Shown in pieces: positions 1 to 8,937 of a stretch of 64,000 bases of DNA; within the stretch, counting starts at the first letter, position 1; the number at the start of each line of letters is the position of its first letter. Both the position numbers and the translations under genes were made by a program. Source of the stretch: RH-AL1 sp050013235. Its GTDB lineage: Bacteria > Pseudomonadota > Alphaproteobacteria > Rhizobiales > Beijerinckiaceae. Where the stretch lies: assembly GCA_050013235.1 (NCBI GenBank), contig JBEKFQ010000012.1, positions 7,902 through 71,901 on the forward strand, read 5' to 3'. The notes beneath the pieces were generated by a model that did no database searches, was not told the DNA's origin, and worked only from the letters and a program-made list of their open reading frames with translations.

Positions 1-909
1 TTGCCGCTGTCGGTCAGCGGCGCCACGATCAACCGCTTCTGTGGTTCGTCCATGACGGCCATCCATGTCGCGGCGGGCTCGATCCTACTTGGCGCGGGGG
101 AGGTTTTCATCGCCGCCGGTGTCGAGAGCATGACGCGCGTGCCGCTCGGCGGCTTCAACCCGCTTCCCAATCCCGCTTTGAACGCCAGGCTTCCCGGCGC
201 CTATCTCGGCATGGGCGACACGGCGGAGAATGTCGCGCGCCGTTGGGATATCAGCCGCGCCGCGCAAGAAGCGCTCGCGGTGCGCAGCCACAAGCTTGCC
301 AAGCACGCCCAGGACGAAGGCCATTTCAGAGACGAAATCGTTCCGGTCAAAACCGGTAACGCGACCGTCGATCAAGATGGCTGCATCCGCGGCGACACGT
401 CCCTCGAAGGATTGGCCGTGCTCAAGACCGCGTTCGACGCCGAAGGCTCGGTGACGGCCGGCACGTCGTCGCCCTTGACCGACGGCGCCTCGGCGGTTCT
501 CGTGACCAGCGAAGCTTACGCGAAAGAGCACGGTCTCGTGCCGCTGGCCCGGATCGTCGCCGTCGCCGTCGCGGGCTGCGCGCCCGATGTCATGGGCATC
601 GGCCCCGTCGCCGCCACGCGCAAGGCCCTGAAGCGCGCCGGTCTCACCATCGATCAAATCGATATCGTCGAACTCAACGAGGCTTTCGCGGCGCAGGCCC
701 TGGCTTGCATCGCCGATCTCGGCATCCGCGAGGAGACGCTGAATATCGACGGGGGCGCGATCGCGCTCGGTCATCCGCTCGGCGCCACCGGCGCCCGCAT
801 CGTGGGCAAGGCGGCGAGCCTGTTGAAGCGTGAAGGCGCCCGTTACGCCCTTGCAACGCAATGCATTGGCGGCGGCCAAGGCATCGCCACGATTTTGGAG
901 CGGATCTAA
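1..909 (+). CDS. fadA: Acetyl-CoA acyltransferase (thiolase), N-terminus cut by window edge
   Basis: This is the C-terminal 302 residues of a thiolase, which releases acetyl-CoA from 3-ketoacyl-CoA in the last step of beta-oxidation. The nucleophilic cysteine lies in NRFCGSS (visible residue 14). The catalytic histidine is in GHPLGATGAR (H258), and the second catalytic cysteine is in CIGGGQG (C288). A complete thiolase has about 390-400 residues, so roughly 90 are missing before position 1; the true start is outside the window. Its stop codon overlaps the start of the next gene by one base, so the two are co-transcribed with the downstream acyl-CoA dehydrogenase. The operon resembles Bacillus fadNAE. 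Assignment to degradation rather than biosynthetic thiolase rests on this context. Confidence 0.93.
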   Translation: MPLSVSGATINRFCGSSMTAIHVAAGSILLGAGEVFIAAGVESMTRVPLGGFNPLPNPALNARLPGAYLGMGDTAENVARRWDISRAAQEALAVRSHKLAKHAQDEGHFRDEIVPVKTGNATVDQDGCIRGDTSLEGLAVLKTAFDAEGSVTAGTSSPLTDGASAVLVTSEAYAKEHGLVPLARIVAVAVAGCAPDVMGIGPVAATRKALKRAGLTIDQIDIVELNEAFAAQALACIADLGIREETLNIDGGAIALGHPLGATGARIVGKAASLLKREGARYALATQCIGGGQGIATILERI

Positions 910-3257
910 TGAACGAAATTAGAAAAGTCGCCGTTATCGGCTCCGGCGTCATGGGCGCCGGGATCGCGGCCCAAGTCGCCAATGGCGGCGTGCCCGTGCT
1001 TCTGCTGGATATCGTGCCGAAAGAGGCGCAAGATTCCACCGATCCCGTCAAGCGCAATGCGGTTGCCGCGGGCGCCGTCGAACGGCTGAAAAAGGCCGAT
1101 CCCGCGGCCTTCATGTCGGAAAAAGCCGCCAAGCTGGTCAGCATCGGCAATATCGACGACAATCTCGCGGAGATCGCCGGTTGCGACTGGATCGTCGAAG
1201 TCGTCATCGAACGTCTCGACATCAAGCAATCGCTCTATCACAGGATCGAAGCGGCGCGGAAACCCCGCACGCCGGTGTCGTCCAATACCTCGACCATTCC
1301 TCTCGCCAATCTGATCGAAGGCTTGCCCGAGAGTTTCAAGAGAGACTTCCTCGTCACGCATTTCTTCAATCCGCCGCGCTACATGCGGCTGTTGGAGATC
1401 GTCACGGGCGAACAGACCGACCCGGCCATCTCCGCAAAAGTCGTGCAATTCTGCGATTACGTACTCGGCAAGAGCATCGTCGATTGTAAGGACAGCCCTG
1501 GTTTTATCGCCAACCGTCTCGGCGTTTACTGGATGCAGACCGCGGTGATGGAAGCCATCGACGGCGGCCTGACCGTCGAGGAAGTCGATGCCATCATGGG
1601 CCGTCCGTTCGGCATTCCCAAGACCGGCGTGTTCGGCCTCATCGATTTGGTCGGCCTAGATCTGATGCCGCATATTACGGCGAGCATGAGCGCGACGTTG
1701 CCGGAGAGCGATCCGTTCCACGCCACCGTGCGCGAACAACCCTTGGTCACGAAGATGATCGCGGAGGGTTACACCGGGCGCAAAGGCAAGGGCGGGTTCT
1801 ATCGCCTCGAGCGTGGCGAGGGGGGCCGCAAGGACAAGCAAGCCATCGATCTCACCACCGGCGAATACCGGGCGGTGCGCAAGGGCGATCTGCCGGAACT
1901 CGCGGATGCGGATAAGCGGCCGCTGAAATTTCTGCAATCGGACACGAAGGGCGGCCGTTATGCCGCGCGCGTCATCTCCCGCGTGCTCGCCTATGCCGCG
2001 AACCTCGTGCCGGAAGCCGCCGACGAGATTACCGCGATCGACGACGCCATGCGGCTCGGCTATAATTGGAAACTCGGGCCGTTCCAACTCATCGACAAGA
2101 TTGGCGTGGAATGGCTGAAGGCGCAGCTCGAGACCGAAGGCATTCCCGTTCCGGCCTTGGTCGCCAACGCGGGGGCCAAGACATTCTACCGCGTCGAGGA
2201 CGGCAAACGGCAATATCTCGGCCGGGACGGCGTCTATCGCGATCTCGTCCGCCCCGAAGGCGTGATCATGCTGGAGGACATCAAGCTGGTCTCCAAACCA
2301 GTTCTGAAGTCAAGCTCGGCTTCGGTTTGGGATATCGGCGACGGCGTGCTGTGCTTCGAATTCACCAGCAAGAGCAATTCGCTCGACCAATCCATCATGA
2401 ATCTTTTGGAGAAAACCGTCAGGACGGTGAAGGAGCGGTATAAAGCGCTCGTCATCTATAACGAGGGCACGAATTTCTCCGTCGGGGCCAATATTGGGGT
2501 CGCGCTGTTTGCCGCCAATATCGCGGCTTGGAGCGAGATCGAGACGATGATCTCAAGCGGGCAGGCGATCTACAAGCAGTTGAAATACGCGCCTTTCCCG
2601 GTCGTCTCGGCGCCGGCCGGCATGGCGCTCGGCGGCGGCTGCGAAATTCTGCTGCACAGCGATGCCATCCAGGCCCATGCCGAAACTTACGCCGGCTTGG
2701 TCGAGGTTGGCGTCGGCCTGATTCCGGGCTGGGGCGGGTGCAAGGAAATGCTCAACCGGTGGAAGACGCTGGGCGGTCTGCCCAACGGTCCGATGCCCGC
2801 GACGATCAAGGTTTTCGAAATGATCAGCACGGCGGCGGTCTCGAAATCCGCGGCACTCGCAAAGGAAATGCTGATCCTGCGCAAGGACGACGGCATCACC
2901 ATGAACCGCACCCGTCTTCTCGCCGATGCCAAGGCGAAGGCCCTGTCGCTGGTGGAAGGCTATCAACCGCCGAAGCCGTACGAGCCGATCAACCTGCCGG
3001 GCGCGGCCGGCAAGGCCGGCTTGGATTCGGCGGTCGCCTCGTTCCACAAGCGCAAGCTCGCGACGGATTACGACGTGACGGTCTCGGGCGCGCTCGCCGA
3101 AATTCTCACCGGCGGCGCGGCCGATCCAACCGATCCCGTCAGCGAGGACGATCTTCTCAAGCTCGAAAGACGGGCGTTCCTGCGTTTGATCAAGACGCCG
3201 GAAACGCTCGCGCGGATCGAGCATATTCTCGAAACGGGCAAGCCGCTCCGCAACTGA
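909..3257 (+). CDS. fadN: 3-hydroxyacyl-CoA dehydrogenase / enoyl-CoA hydratase (FadN type)
   Basis: A 782-residue bifunctional beta-oxidation enzyme that hydrates enoyl-CoA and oxidises 3-hydroxyacyl-CoA with NAD. The N-terminal Rossmann motif GSGVMGAG is at residues 11-18, followed by the dehydrogenase C-terminal domains to about residue 430. A crotonase/hydratase-like domain follows at roughly 470-700 (oxyanion region MALGGGCE). This order is the reverse of E. coli FadB and matches the FadN family (about 790 residues). I chose the ATG at 909 because it has a GGAG at 897-900 and overlaps the thiolase stop (TAATG). An in-frame start further upstream would run into the thiolase gene. The acyl-CoA dehydrogenase follows 36 bp later. 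Confidence 0.93.
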   Translation: MNEIRKVAVIGSGVMGAGIAAQVANGGVPVLLLDIVPKEAQDSTDPVKRNAVAAGAVERLKKADPAAFMSEKAAKLVSIGNIDDNLAEIAGCDWIVEVVIERLDIKQSLYHRIEAARKPRTPVSSNTSTIPLANLIEGLPESFKRDFLVTHFFNPPRYMRLLEIVTGEQTDPAISAKVVQFCDYVLGKSIVDCKDSPGFIANRLGVYWMQTAVMEAIDGGLTVEEVDAIMGRPFGIPKTGVFGLIDLVGLDLMPHITASMSATLPESDPFHATVREQPLVTKMIAEGYTGRKGKGGFYRLERGEGGRKDKQAIDLTTGEYRAVRKGDLPELADADKRPLKFLQSDTKGGRYAARVISRVLAYAANLVPEAADEITAIDDAMRLGYNWKLGPFQLIDKIGVEWLKAQLETEGIPVPALVANAGAKTFYRVEDGKRQYLGRDGVYRDLVRPEGVIMLEDIKLVSKPVLKSSSASVWDIGDGVLCFEFTSKSNSLDQSIMNLLEKTVRTVKERYKALVIYNEGTNFSVGANIGVALFAANIAAWSEIETMISSGQAIYKQLKYAPFPVVSAPAGMALGGGCEILLHSDAIQAHAETYAGLVEVGVGLIPGWGGCKEMLNRWKTLGGLPNGPMPATIKVFEMISTAAVSKSAALAKEMLILRKDDGITMNRTRLLADAKAKALSLVEGYQPPKPYEPINLPGAAGKAGLDSAVASFHKRKLATDYDVTVSGALAEILTGGAADPTDPVSEDDLLKLERRAFLRLIKTPETLARIEHILETGKPLRN

Positions 3258-3293
3258 ACCGCTTTATCCATATCTCCCCAAGGAGTAACGGCG

Positions 3294-5084
3294 ATGCAAG
3301 TCTTTAAGGCGCCTTTGCGCGACATGCGTTTCGTGGTGCACGAACTCTACGATAGCGAGGAACTCAGCACGGCGCTCGGGTTCGAGGACGCGACCACCGA
3401 TCTCATCGACACGATCCTCGAGGAAGCGGCGAAACTGTCGGAACAAGTTTTGTTCCCCCTCAATGCCTCCGGCGATCTCGAGGGCTGCCATTATGAAAAC
3501 GGGGTGGTGCGCACGCCGAAGGGCTTCAAGGAGGCCTATAAACTATTCTGCGAAGGCGGCTGGACCTCGGTGGCGTCGGGGGAAGAATTTGGCGGTCAAG
3601 GGGTGCCGGAAAGTGTCGCCAAGCTGGTCGAGGAAATGACTTGCGCGGCCAATATGTCGTTTGGGCTCTATCCCGGCTTGACGCATGGCGCTTATATCGC
3701 GCTCGAGGCCTACGGCTCGCAGGCCCTGAAGGACACGTATCTCCCCAAGATGGCGGATGGCGCCTGGAGCGGCACCATGTGCCTCACCGAGCCGCATTGC
3801 GGCACCGATCTCGGTCTGCTGCGCACCCGCGCGGAACCGCAAGAGGATGGCAGCTATGCCGTCACGGGCTCGAAGATCTTCATCTCCGCCGGCGAGCACG
3901 ATTTGACGGAAAACATCGTTCATCTCGTGCTTGCGCGCCTGCCCGGCGCGCCCAAGGGCGTCAAGGGCATCAGCCTGTTCCTCGTGCCGAAATTCGTGCC
4001 CACGCCCGAAGGCAAGCCCGGCCCGCGCAACGGCGTCAGTTGCGCCGGGATCGAACATAAGATGGGGATCAAGGCCTCGGCGACCTGCCAGATGAACTTC
4101 GACGAATCGAAGGGCTGGCTGGTCGGCGAAAAGAACAAGGGTATGCAGGCGATGTTCACGATGATGAACAGCGAACGCCTGTCCGTCGGGATCCAAGGCC
4201 TCGGCGTCGCCGAGGCCGCCTATCAAAGCGCCGTGTTCTACGCCAAGGACCGCTTGCAAGGCCGCTCGTTGTCGGGGACCAAACATCCCGAAAAATCCGC
4301 CGATCCGATCATCGTGCATCCCGATATCCGGCGCGGCTTGATGACCATGCGCGCCCAGATCGAAGGGTGCCGCGCCCTGGCGGGCTGGGTGGCCCGCGCG
4401 CTCGACCGCGCGGCCAAGTCTAGGGATCCGCGGGTGCGGCAAGAATCGGACGATTTCGCGCAATTGATGACGCCCATCGTCAAGGCGCTGTTCACGGATT
4501 TCGGCTTCGAAAACGCCAGCCGCTGCGTCCAGATCTACGGCGGGCACGGCTACATTCGCGACCATGGCGTCGAGCAATACGTCCGCGACGCCCGCATCGC
4601 GATGATCTACGAAGGCACCAACGGCATTCAGGCGCTCGACCTCGTCGGCCGCAAACTCCCCGCGCATGCCGGGCGCTATCTCCGCTCCTTCTTCCATCCG
4701 CTGGCCGAGTTTGTCGAAGCCAACAAGAACGATCCCGCCATCGGCGATTACGCCAAGAATCTCGGCGCGGCGCTGATCGCCTTGCAGATGGCGACGGGTC
4801 ATGTCGCGCAAGAGGGCATGAAGGATCCGGAGGAAGCGGGCGCCGCGGCAACCGAATATCTCCGGCTGTTCGGCCTCGTCGCGCTCGGCTTCATGTGGGC
4901 GCGGATGGCCAAGATCGCCGCCGCGAAGTTGCCCACGGCCAACGGCGATGCCGGCTTCTATCAGGCCAAGCTGACGACGGCGAAGTTCTATTTCGACCGG
5001 ATTCTGCCGGAAGTGGGCTCGCTGCTGGCGGCCATCAAATCTGGCAAGGCTTCGATGATGGCGCTGGACGAATCGGCGTTTTGA
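3294..5084 (+). CDS. fadE: Acyl-CoA dehydrogenase (long FadE type)
   Basis: A 596-residue FAD-dependent acyl-CoA dehydrogenase that catalyses the first, alpha-beta desaturating step of fatty acid oxidation. It has the N-terminal domain, the middle-domain FAD motif with MCLTEPHCGTDLG, and the C-terminal helical domain with the signature YGGHGYIRDHGVEQYVRDAR. A final extension of about 130 residues matches the long dehydrogenases found with FadN. The start ATG at 3294 is preceded by a strong AAGGAG at 3281-3286. It is the last gene of the thiolase-FadN-dehydrogenase operon, and a hairpin terminator candidate follows at 5109. Substrate chain length cannot be read from the sequence. Confidence 0.93.
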   Translation: MQVFKAPLRDMRFVVHELYDSEELSTALGFEDATTDLIDTILEEAAKLSEQVLFPLNASGDLEGCHYENGVVRTPKGFKEAYKLFCEGGWTSVASGEEFGGQGVPESVAKLVEEMTCAANMSFGLYPGLTHGAYIALEAYGSQALKDTYLPKMADGAWSGTMCLTEPHCGTDLGLLRTRAEPQEDGSYAVTGSKIFISAGEHDLTENIVHLVLARLPGAPKGVKGISLFLVPKFVPTPEGKPGPRNGVSCAGIEHKMGIKASATCQMNFDESKGWLVGEKNKGMQAMFTMMNSERLSVGIQGLGVAEAAYQSAVFYAKDRLQGRSLSGTKHPEKSADPIIVHPDIRRGLMTMRAQIEGCRALAGWVARALDRAAKSRDPRVRQESDDFAQLMTPIVKALFTDFGFENASRCVQIYGGHGYIRDHGVEQYVRDARIAMIYEGTNGIQALDLVGRKLPAHAGRYLRSFFHPLAEFVEANKNDPAIGDYAKNLGAALIALQMATGHVAQEGMKDPEEAGAAATEYLRLFGLVALGFMWARMAKIAAAKLPTANGDAGFYQAKLTTAKFYFDRILPEVGSLLAAIKSGKASMMALDESAF

Positions 5085-5108
5085 ACGATCGGCGAGGGCC
5101 GAACGATC

Positions 5109-5144
5109 GAGAGGACGTCGAGGCGTCCTCTCTCGCTCCTTTTC
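5109..5144 (+). terminator. Intrinsic terminator candidate after the beta-oxidation operon
   Basis: A perfect 9-bp stem, GAGAGGACG pairing with CGTCCTCTC around a 6-nt loop (5109-5132), is followed by the moderately T-rich stretch TCGCTCCTTTTCC. It lies 25 bp after the acyl-CoA dehydrogenase stop codon. Confidence 0.6.
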
Positions 5145-5332
5145 CCGAAGGCCTTACTCCGGGACTCCGCGATCACGGGTTCACCCGGCGGCGGCGGTTT
5201 GGCAGCCCCCCTTGTTCCGCGATTTAATTACGCGCCTTAATCCCGCATCTTGGCCCTTGAGGCAATTGCCGGCCATGCGGCCATGGCTTATGAGACGAGC
5301 GACGGCCGGACGGACCGGACACGGAGCTTGGG

Positions 5333-5869
5333 ATGAACATCGAGAAAATTAGGGTTGGCAGCAATCCTCCCGAAGACATCAACGTCATCATCGAGGTGCC
5401 GATTGGTGGCGAGCCGATCAAATACGAGATGGATAAGGACTCCGGCGCGCTTGTCGTCGACCGTTTCCTTTATACCTCCATGCGTTACCCCGGAAACTAC
5501 GGTTTCATCCCGCATACGTTGTCGGACGATGGCGATCCCTGCGACGTCATCGTGTGCAACACCCGCGCGATCGTGCCGGGGGCCGTCATCAACTGCCGTC
5601 CGGTCGGCGTGCTCTTGATGGAAGACGAATCCGGCACCGACGAGAAAATCTTGGCCGTGCCTTCGCCGAAACTGACGCGGCGGTACGAGAAGATCCATGA
5701 ATATACCGACCTGCCGGATATCACCGTGGAGCAGATCGAGCATTTTTTCGCGCATTACAAGGATTTGGAAAAGCCGAAATGGGTGAAGATCATCGGCTGG
5801 GGCGATTCCGCCAAGGCCAAGGCGATCATCCAGGAATCGATCGATCGCGCGAAGGCCGGCAAGGGCTGA
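5333..5869 (+). CDS. ppa: Inorganic pyrophosphatase
   Basis: A 178-residue family I soluble pyrophosphatase, which hydrolyses PPi to two phosphates with Mg2+ in the cytoplasm and so pulls biosynthetic reactions forward. The family signature DGDPCDVIV is visible at residues 63-71. The substrate-site motifs YPGNYGFIPHTL and the C-terminal KKW-type region (KPKWVKIIGW) are also present, and the length is normal. It is a single-gene unit with 248 bp upstream. A dispersed palindromic repeat begins about 100 bp downstream. Confidence 0.96.
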   Translation: MNIEKIRVGSNPPEDINVIIEVPIGGEPIKYEMDKDSGALVVDRFLYTSMRYPGNYGFIPHTLSDDGDPCDVIVCNTRAIVPGAVINCRPVGVLLMEDESGTDEKILAVPSPKLTRRYEKIHEYTDLPDITVEQIEHFFAHYKDLEKPKWVKIIGWGDSAKAKAIIQESIDRAKAGKG

Positions 5870-5971
5870 GCCGGCGGAACCGAGCTGGCAGAGGGACTTT
5901 TGGCAGCCATCCGTGCCGCCCGAAGGCCCTCCGCAAACTCCCGCTTGTCGCCGCGGACCAAGTCGGCCGGA

Positions 5972-6084
5972 AGCATGTCCCACAAAAGTTGCGGACTTTC
6001 GTGATCGGGGAAATGCTATAACTTCTTGTAAAGAGGCGGAGTTCCTATCGCCTGGGTGAATCCGCCCGGGTGGAACGCGCTCTA
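5972..6084 (-). repeat. CTAG-bounded bimodular palindromic repeat, copy A (diverged)
   Basis: A diverged minus-orientation copy of the repeat best seen at 8807-8924 and 19728-19845. The module related to AGCATGTCCCGAAAAAGTTG is at 5972-6017, and the second module, with the stem CCTGGGTGAATCCGCCCGGG, is at about 6035-6084. Its terminal TCTA supplies the stop codon (TAG on the minus strand, 6082-6084) of the small membrane protein gene next to it. Confidence 0.75.
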
Positions 6085-6447
6085 ATGGTAGCTTCCCGGC
6101 GCATCCCGGTCCCACCCGTTTTGGTTGGCGATCAGGTCGAAGAGTTCGCTCTTCCGCGCCTCGGCCGACTCACGCTGGGCCTGGAGTTCCTCCTTGGTCG
6201 ATTTGTTCGCCCCCAGCCAAACGGTCCCCGCGATGATGGCCGTGATCGCCCCGAAGATCACCGTCGCCGTGCCGTAAGCCGTTGCGATGGTGAGCACGGC
6301 CCCCAGAGTCGCCAGGCCCATGAAGATCGCCGCGCGCGCGAGGATGATCGCTTGCTGGCAAGATTCGATCTTGGCCTCGAGATCCTCGAGCGCCGCGTCG
6401 ATCCGGTCGAATTCGGCATTAAAATTGGCTGTTGGCGGCGCAATCAC
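6082..6447 (-). CDS. Small two-helix membrane protein of unknown function
   Basis: A 121-residue protein that I do not recognise. Residues 8-35 are a charged, probably coiled-coil segment (FDRIDAALEDLEAKIE). Two adjacent hydrophobic helices follow at about 34-58 and 60-80 (FMGLATLGAVLTIA and TVIFGAITAIIAGTVWLGA), then a second charged helix rich in Glu, Gln and Arg. This hairpin with two cytoplasmic or periplasmic coils suggests a small integral membrane protein. The start is a GTG at 6447. The stop codon lies within repeat copy A, and copy B lies 100 bp upstream in the same orientation, so the gene is bracketed by repeats. Confidence 0.6.
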   Translation of the reverse strand: MIAPPTANFNAEFDRIDAALEDLEAKIESCQQAIILARAAIFMGLATLGAVLTIATAYGTATVIFGAITAIIAGTVWLGANKSTKEELQAQRESAEARKSELFDLIANQNGWDRDAPGSYH

Positions 6448-6866
6448 GCGTCACCGCCACAAAGAGACGAGGCATGGAGGCCGGCCTGGCCGCCGCGTCG
6501 CGATTCCGGCGTGATCGCCAGGTTCGCCGGGAAAACCACCTTGGAGCGTGTCCCGAAAAAGTTGCCGGCTTTTCTGATCGAGGACATGTCCTAACCCCAT
6601 GGTAAGAGAGCGCTTGCCGCCTTGGCGAGCCCACCGGAGCGGCAAGCGCTCTGGGCTCCACTCTTGCGGCCTCGAGAATATTCTCGAGCAGTGTTGCAGC
6701 GCACGCATAGCAAGCCGCCTCCAGTCCGGCTAGACTATCTTATTGATGGGTATGTCACGGAAAAACTTCGTTTTGTTTTTTCAAGAGGTGCCTGCTTTTC
6801 GAAAAGAAGCGCTCGTCGCCCGGCGAAGCCGGCCAGGCCGACCGGCGTTTTGGGAAATCCTCGCTC
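6448..6866. other. Intergenic region holding repeat copy B and an A/T-rich leader
   Basis: There is no supportable gene here. The first half holds repeat copy B. From about 6715 to 6800 the sequence becomes unusually A/T-rich (for example CTTCGTTTTGTTTTTTCAAG), which may be the promoter region of the following membrane protein gene. Confidence 0.5.
6545..6653 (-). repeat. CTAG-bounded bimodular palindromic repeat, copy B (diverged)
   Basis: Same orientation as copy A. The module AGCGTGTCCCGAAAAAGTTG...CGAGGACATG (6545-6592) is followed by the spacer CTAACCCCATGGTAAGAG, then a strong stem AGAGCGCTTGCCGC...GCGGCAAGCGCTCT (about 6606-6652). The second stem differs in sequence from the other copies but keeps its pairing, which suggests that the secondary structure is what is conserved. 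Confidence 0.7.
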
Positions 6867-8132
6867 GTGCCTTCCGCTGCCCGCCGTTTCGATGATCATG
6901 CCAAGGACGCCGCCGTTTTACTCGGCTGGTTCGGCATGACGATTCTGATGATTGGCGCCCCCCTGATGGGCGTGCTGTCGCGCCGCGCCCTTTTCATTCT
7001 TCTTCCGATTGGCGCGGCATTGCTGTTTTCGGCTTTCGTCATGTCCATGCCGAAAATCGGGATTTCGGCCGTCAAGCGCGCGATCTCGTCGCCCCTCGGG
7101 CTTGCCGCTTTATTCCTAGGCGGATGGATGGGCCTGTCCTTACTGTGGACGCCGTTTCCAAGCATGGCCGGACCACGATATGCGGCGGCGGTCAGCGTCA
7201 TCGCCATCACCGTGCTCATCATCGTTTATTTGCCGGAGCGCCGCGCCCGACCGTCGCTTTATCTCCTGCCCGCGGGTCTCGTCGTGACGGGGGCTTTGAC
7301 GCTGGGGATGAGCCTGTTCGGGCCGGCCTCGTTTCGCGGCGGGTCGGAATTCGATTCCTCGCTGCTCGAGCGCTCGGTTTTGACGCTCGTTCTCTTGGTG
7401 TGGCCGGCCTTGGGGGCGCTTGGTGTTTTCGCGCGTTGGACGCTCGCCACGGTGCTCGTCAGCCTCATTGCGCTGGTGATCGTGCTGACCTCCGCGCAGA
7501 TCGCCCTGGCGGCTTTCGCCCTTGCCGCCGTCACCTTCGCGGCCGGCGCCGGCAATCCCAAGCGCGTCGCTAAAATCGCGGCCGCCGCCGCCGGTATCTT
7601 GATTCTCGTGGCGCCCTTGCTGCCCTTCGTCTTGGCGCCGCTGGCCCTTTCGACCGGCATGACGGGGCGGAGCACCGTTGCGGCCATGACCGATTGGCGC
7701 GATCTCGTCACGGCCGACGGATGGCGTCTCGTCACAGGTCATGGGTTCGATACGGCCCGGCGCGGGGTCGTTTACGGCTATCTCCCCGCGCATACGCCGC
7801 GTACGATCCTGTTCGAGGTCTGGTACGAGCTGGGGCTCCTCGGCGCGGCCGGTCTCGCGGCGGTCTTCGTTTTGGGACTGACCGCGGTGGGCAATACGGC
7901 GGCGAATGTCGCGCCGGCCCTTTTGGCGGGAATTGCCGCGACCGGCACGATCGTCATTGCCGGTGTCGCCACCGGACAACTCTGGTTCCTCATCATGACA
8001 GGCCTGGAGGCTGTCGCCTTTGGCTTGCTCGCCCGCTCGTCCCGAACCGGGCAGCGGCCGGTCGCCACGACCCTTATGGCAGCCTCCGCGCCGGAGAAAC
8101 CCAGCGGATCGCGCATCTTGCCCCGGATTTGA
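6867..8132 (+). CDS. O-antigen ligase/polymerase-like membrane protein
   Basis: A 421-residue polytopic protein with about ten hydrophobic segments. Near residues 290-325 it has the Wzy_C-type pattern: a GHGFDTARRG loop, a histidine (AHTPR), then LFEVWYELGLLG leading into the next helix. Proteins of this family transfer or polymerise undecaprenyl-linked glycans at the periplasmic face of the inner membrane. The proposed start is GTG 6867; an ATG at 6936 is the alternative and would begin at the first helix. No other polysaccharide gene is nearby, so the substrate (O-antigen, exopolysaccharide or a glycan for protein glycosylation) is unknown. Confidence 0.7.
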   Translation: MPSAARRFDDHAKDAAVLLGWFGMTILMIGAPLMGVLSRRALFILLPIGAALLFSAFVMSMPKIGISAVKRAISSPLGLAALFLGGWMGLSLLWTPFPSMAGPRYAAAVSVIAITVLIIVYLPERRARPSLYLLPAGLVVTGALTLGMSLFGPASFRGGSEFDSSLLERSVLTLVLLVWPALGALGVFARWTLATVLVSLIALVIVLTSAQIALAAFALAAVTFAAGAGNPKRVAKIAAAAAGILILVAPLLPFVLAPLALSTGMTGRSTVAAMTDWRDLVTADGWRLVTGHGFDTARRGVVYGYLPAHTPRTILFEVWYELGLLGAAGLAAVFVLGLTAVGNTAANVAPALLAGIAATGTIVIAGVATGQLWFLIMTGLEAVAFGLLARSSRTGQRPVATTLMAASAPEKPSGSRILPRI

Positions 8133-8179
8133 TCGAAATCCACTTGCGGCCTTGGGCGAAGCGGTTTTAACATCAGCCC

Positions 8180-8686
8180 ATGGTCGCGACTCTGATCAAC
8201 ATCCGCAACGCACGGGAGTCCGATGCCCAGGGCATCGCCGACGTCCACGATGCGGCTTGGCGGGATGCCTATCGCGGGATCATCCCTGGGCGGGAACTCG
8301 AGAAAATGATCGCCCGGCGGGGACCGCAGTGGTGGCATCTGGCTATCGTCCGTAAATCCCGCCTGGTGGTTTTGGACTTCGACGAGACGATCGGCGGCTA
8401 TGCGAGCTATGGCCGCAACCGCGTCCCCTCGATGCCCTACGGCGCGGAGATTTTCGAACTTTATATCGCTCCCGAGTTTCAAGGGCTGGGGTTCGGCCGC
8501 CGCTTGTTCGAAGCGGCCCGGCACGATTTGAACGATCACGGCTATAGCAGCGTGATCGTTTGGGCGCTGGCGGACAACGAGCGCGCCATTGCCTTCTACG
8601 AGCGCCTTGGCGGGCGGCTCGTGCGCGAAGCGCAGGAAAGATTCGGGCCGGAGATGCGCACCCGCGTGGCTTTCGCCTTCGAGTAG
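8180..8686 (+). CDS. GNAT family N-acetyltransferase
   Basis: A 168-residue acetyl-CoA-dependent acetyltransferase. The N-terminal IRNARESDAQGIADVH opening and the acetyl-CoA binding motif A (ELYIAPEFQGLGFGRRLF, about residues 94-111, with QGLGFG as the pyrophosphate loop) are diagnostic. A motif B region, VIVWALADNERAIAFYERLG, follows. The substrate cannot be inferred. The gene follows the glycan ligase-like gene by 47 bp and may be transcribed with it. A bimodular repeat begins 120 bp downstream. Confidence 0.85.
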   Translation: MVATLINIRNARESDAQGIADVHDAAWRDAYRGIIPGRELEKMIARRGPQWWHLAIVRKSRLVVLDFDETIGGYASYGRNRVPSMPYGAEIFELYIAPEFQGLGFGRRLFEAARHDLNDHGYSSVIVWALADNERAIAFYERLGGRLVREAQERFGPEMRTRVAFAFE

Positions 8687-8806
8687 AGGGATTGGCATCC
8701 GCTCCGGCGCTGATTTGGAAATTTATTCTTTATCAGTGACTTAAGGGAGAAAAGCGTCTCAGCGGCTTTTCGCCTGCGGACGGCTGCCCTATAATCGCCT
8801 TCCGCC

Positions 8807-8924
8807 CTAGAGCGCGTTCCGCTTTGGTGGGCTCACCAAAGCGATAAGAACTCGCTCTCTTTTTATGAGGTTAGAGCATGTCCTCGATCGAAAAAGTCTG
8901 CAACTTTTTCGGGACATGCTCTAG
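8807..8924 (+). repeat. CTAG-bounded bimodular palindromic repeat, copy C (complete, 118 bp)
   Basis: A complete reference copy with CTAG at both ends (8807-8810 and 8921-8924). Module 1 is the GCTTTGGTG...CACCAAAGC stem enclosed by AGAGCG...CGCTCT. Module 2 is AGAGCATGTCC...GGACATGCTCT enclosing CGAAAAAGT...ACTTTTTCG. It has the same length as copy D and about ten differences from it. It ends 13 bp before the start of the binding-protein pseudogene. Confidence 0.9.
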
Positions 8925-8937
8925 GGGAGGCATTCCG

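Noticed and set aside
8878..8937. Open reading frames starting inside the repeat (MSSIEKVCNFFGTCS...)
   Set aside because: The same peptide arises in other repeat copies in unrelated contexts; the true start of the binding protein is at 8938 with its own ribosome site.
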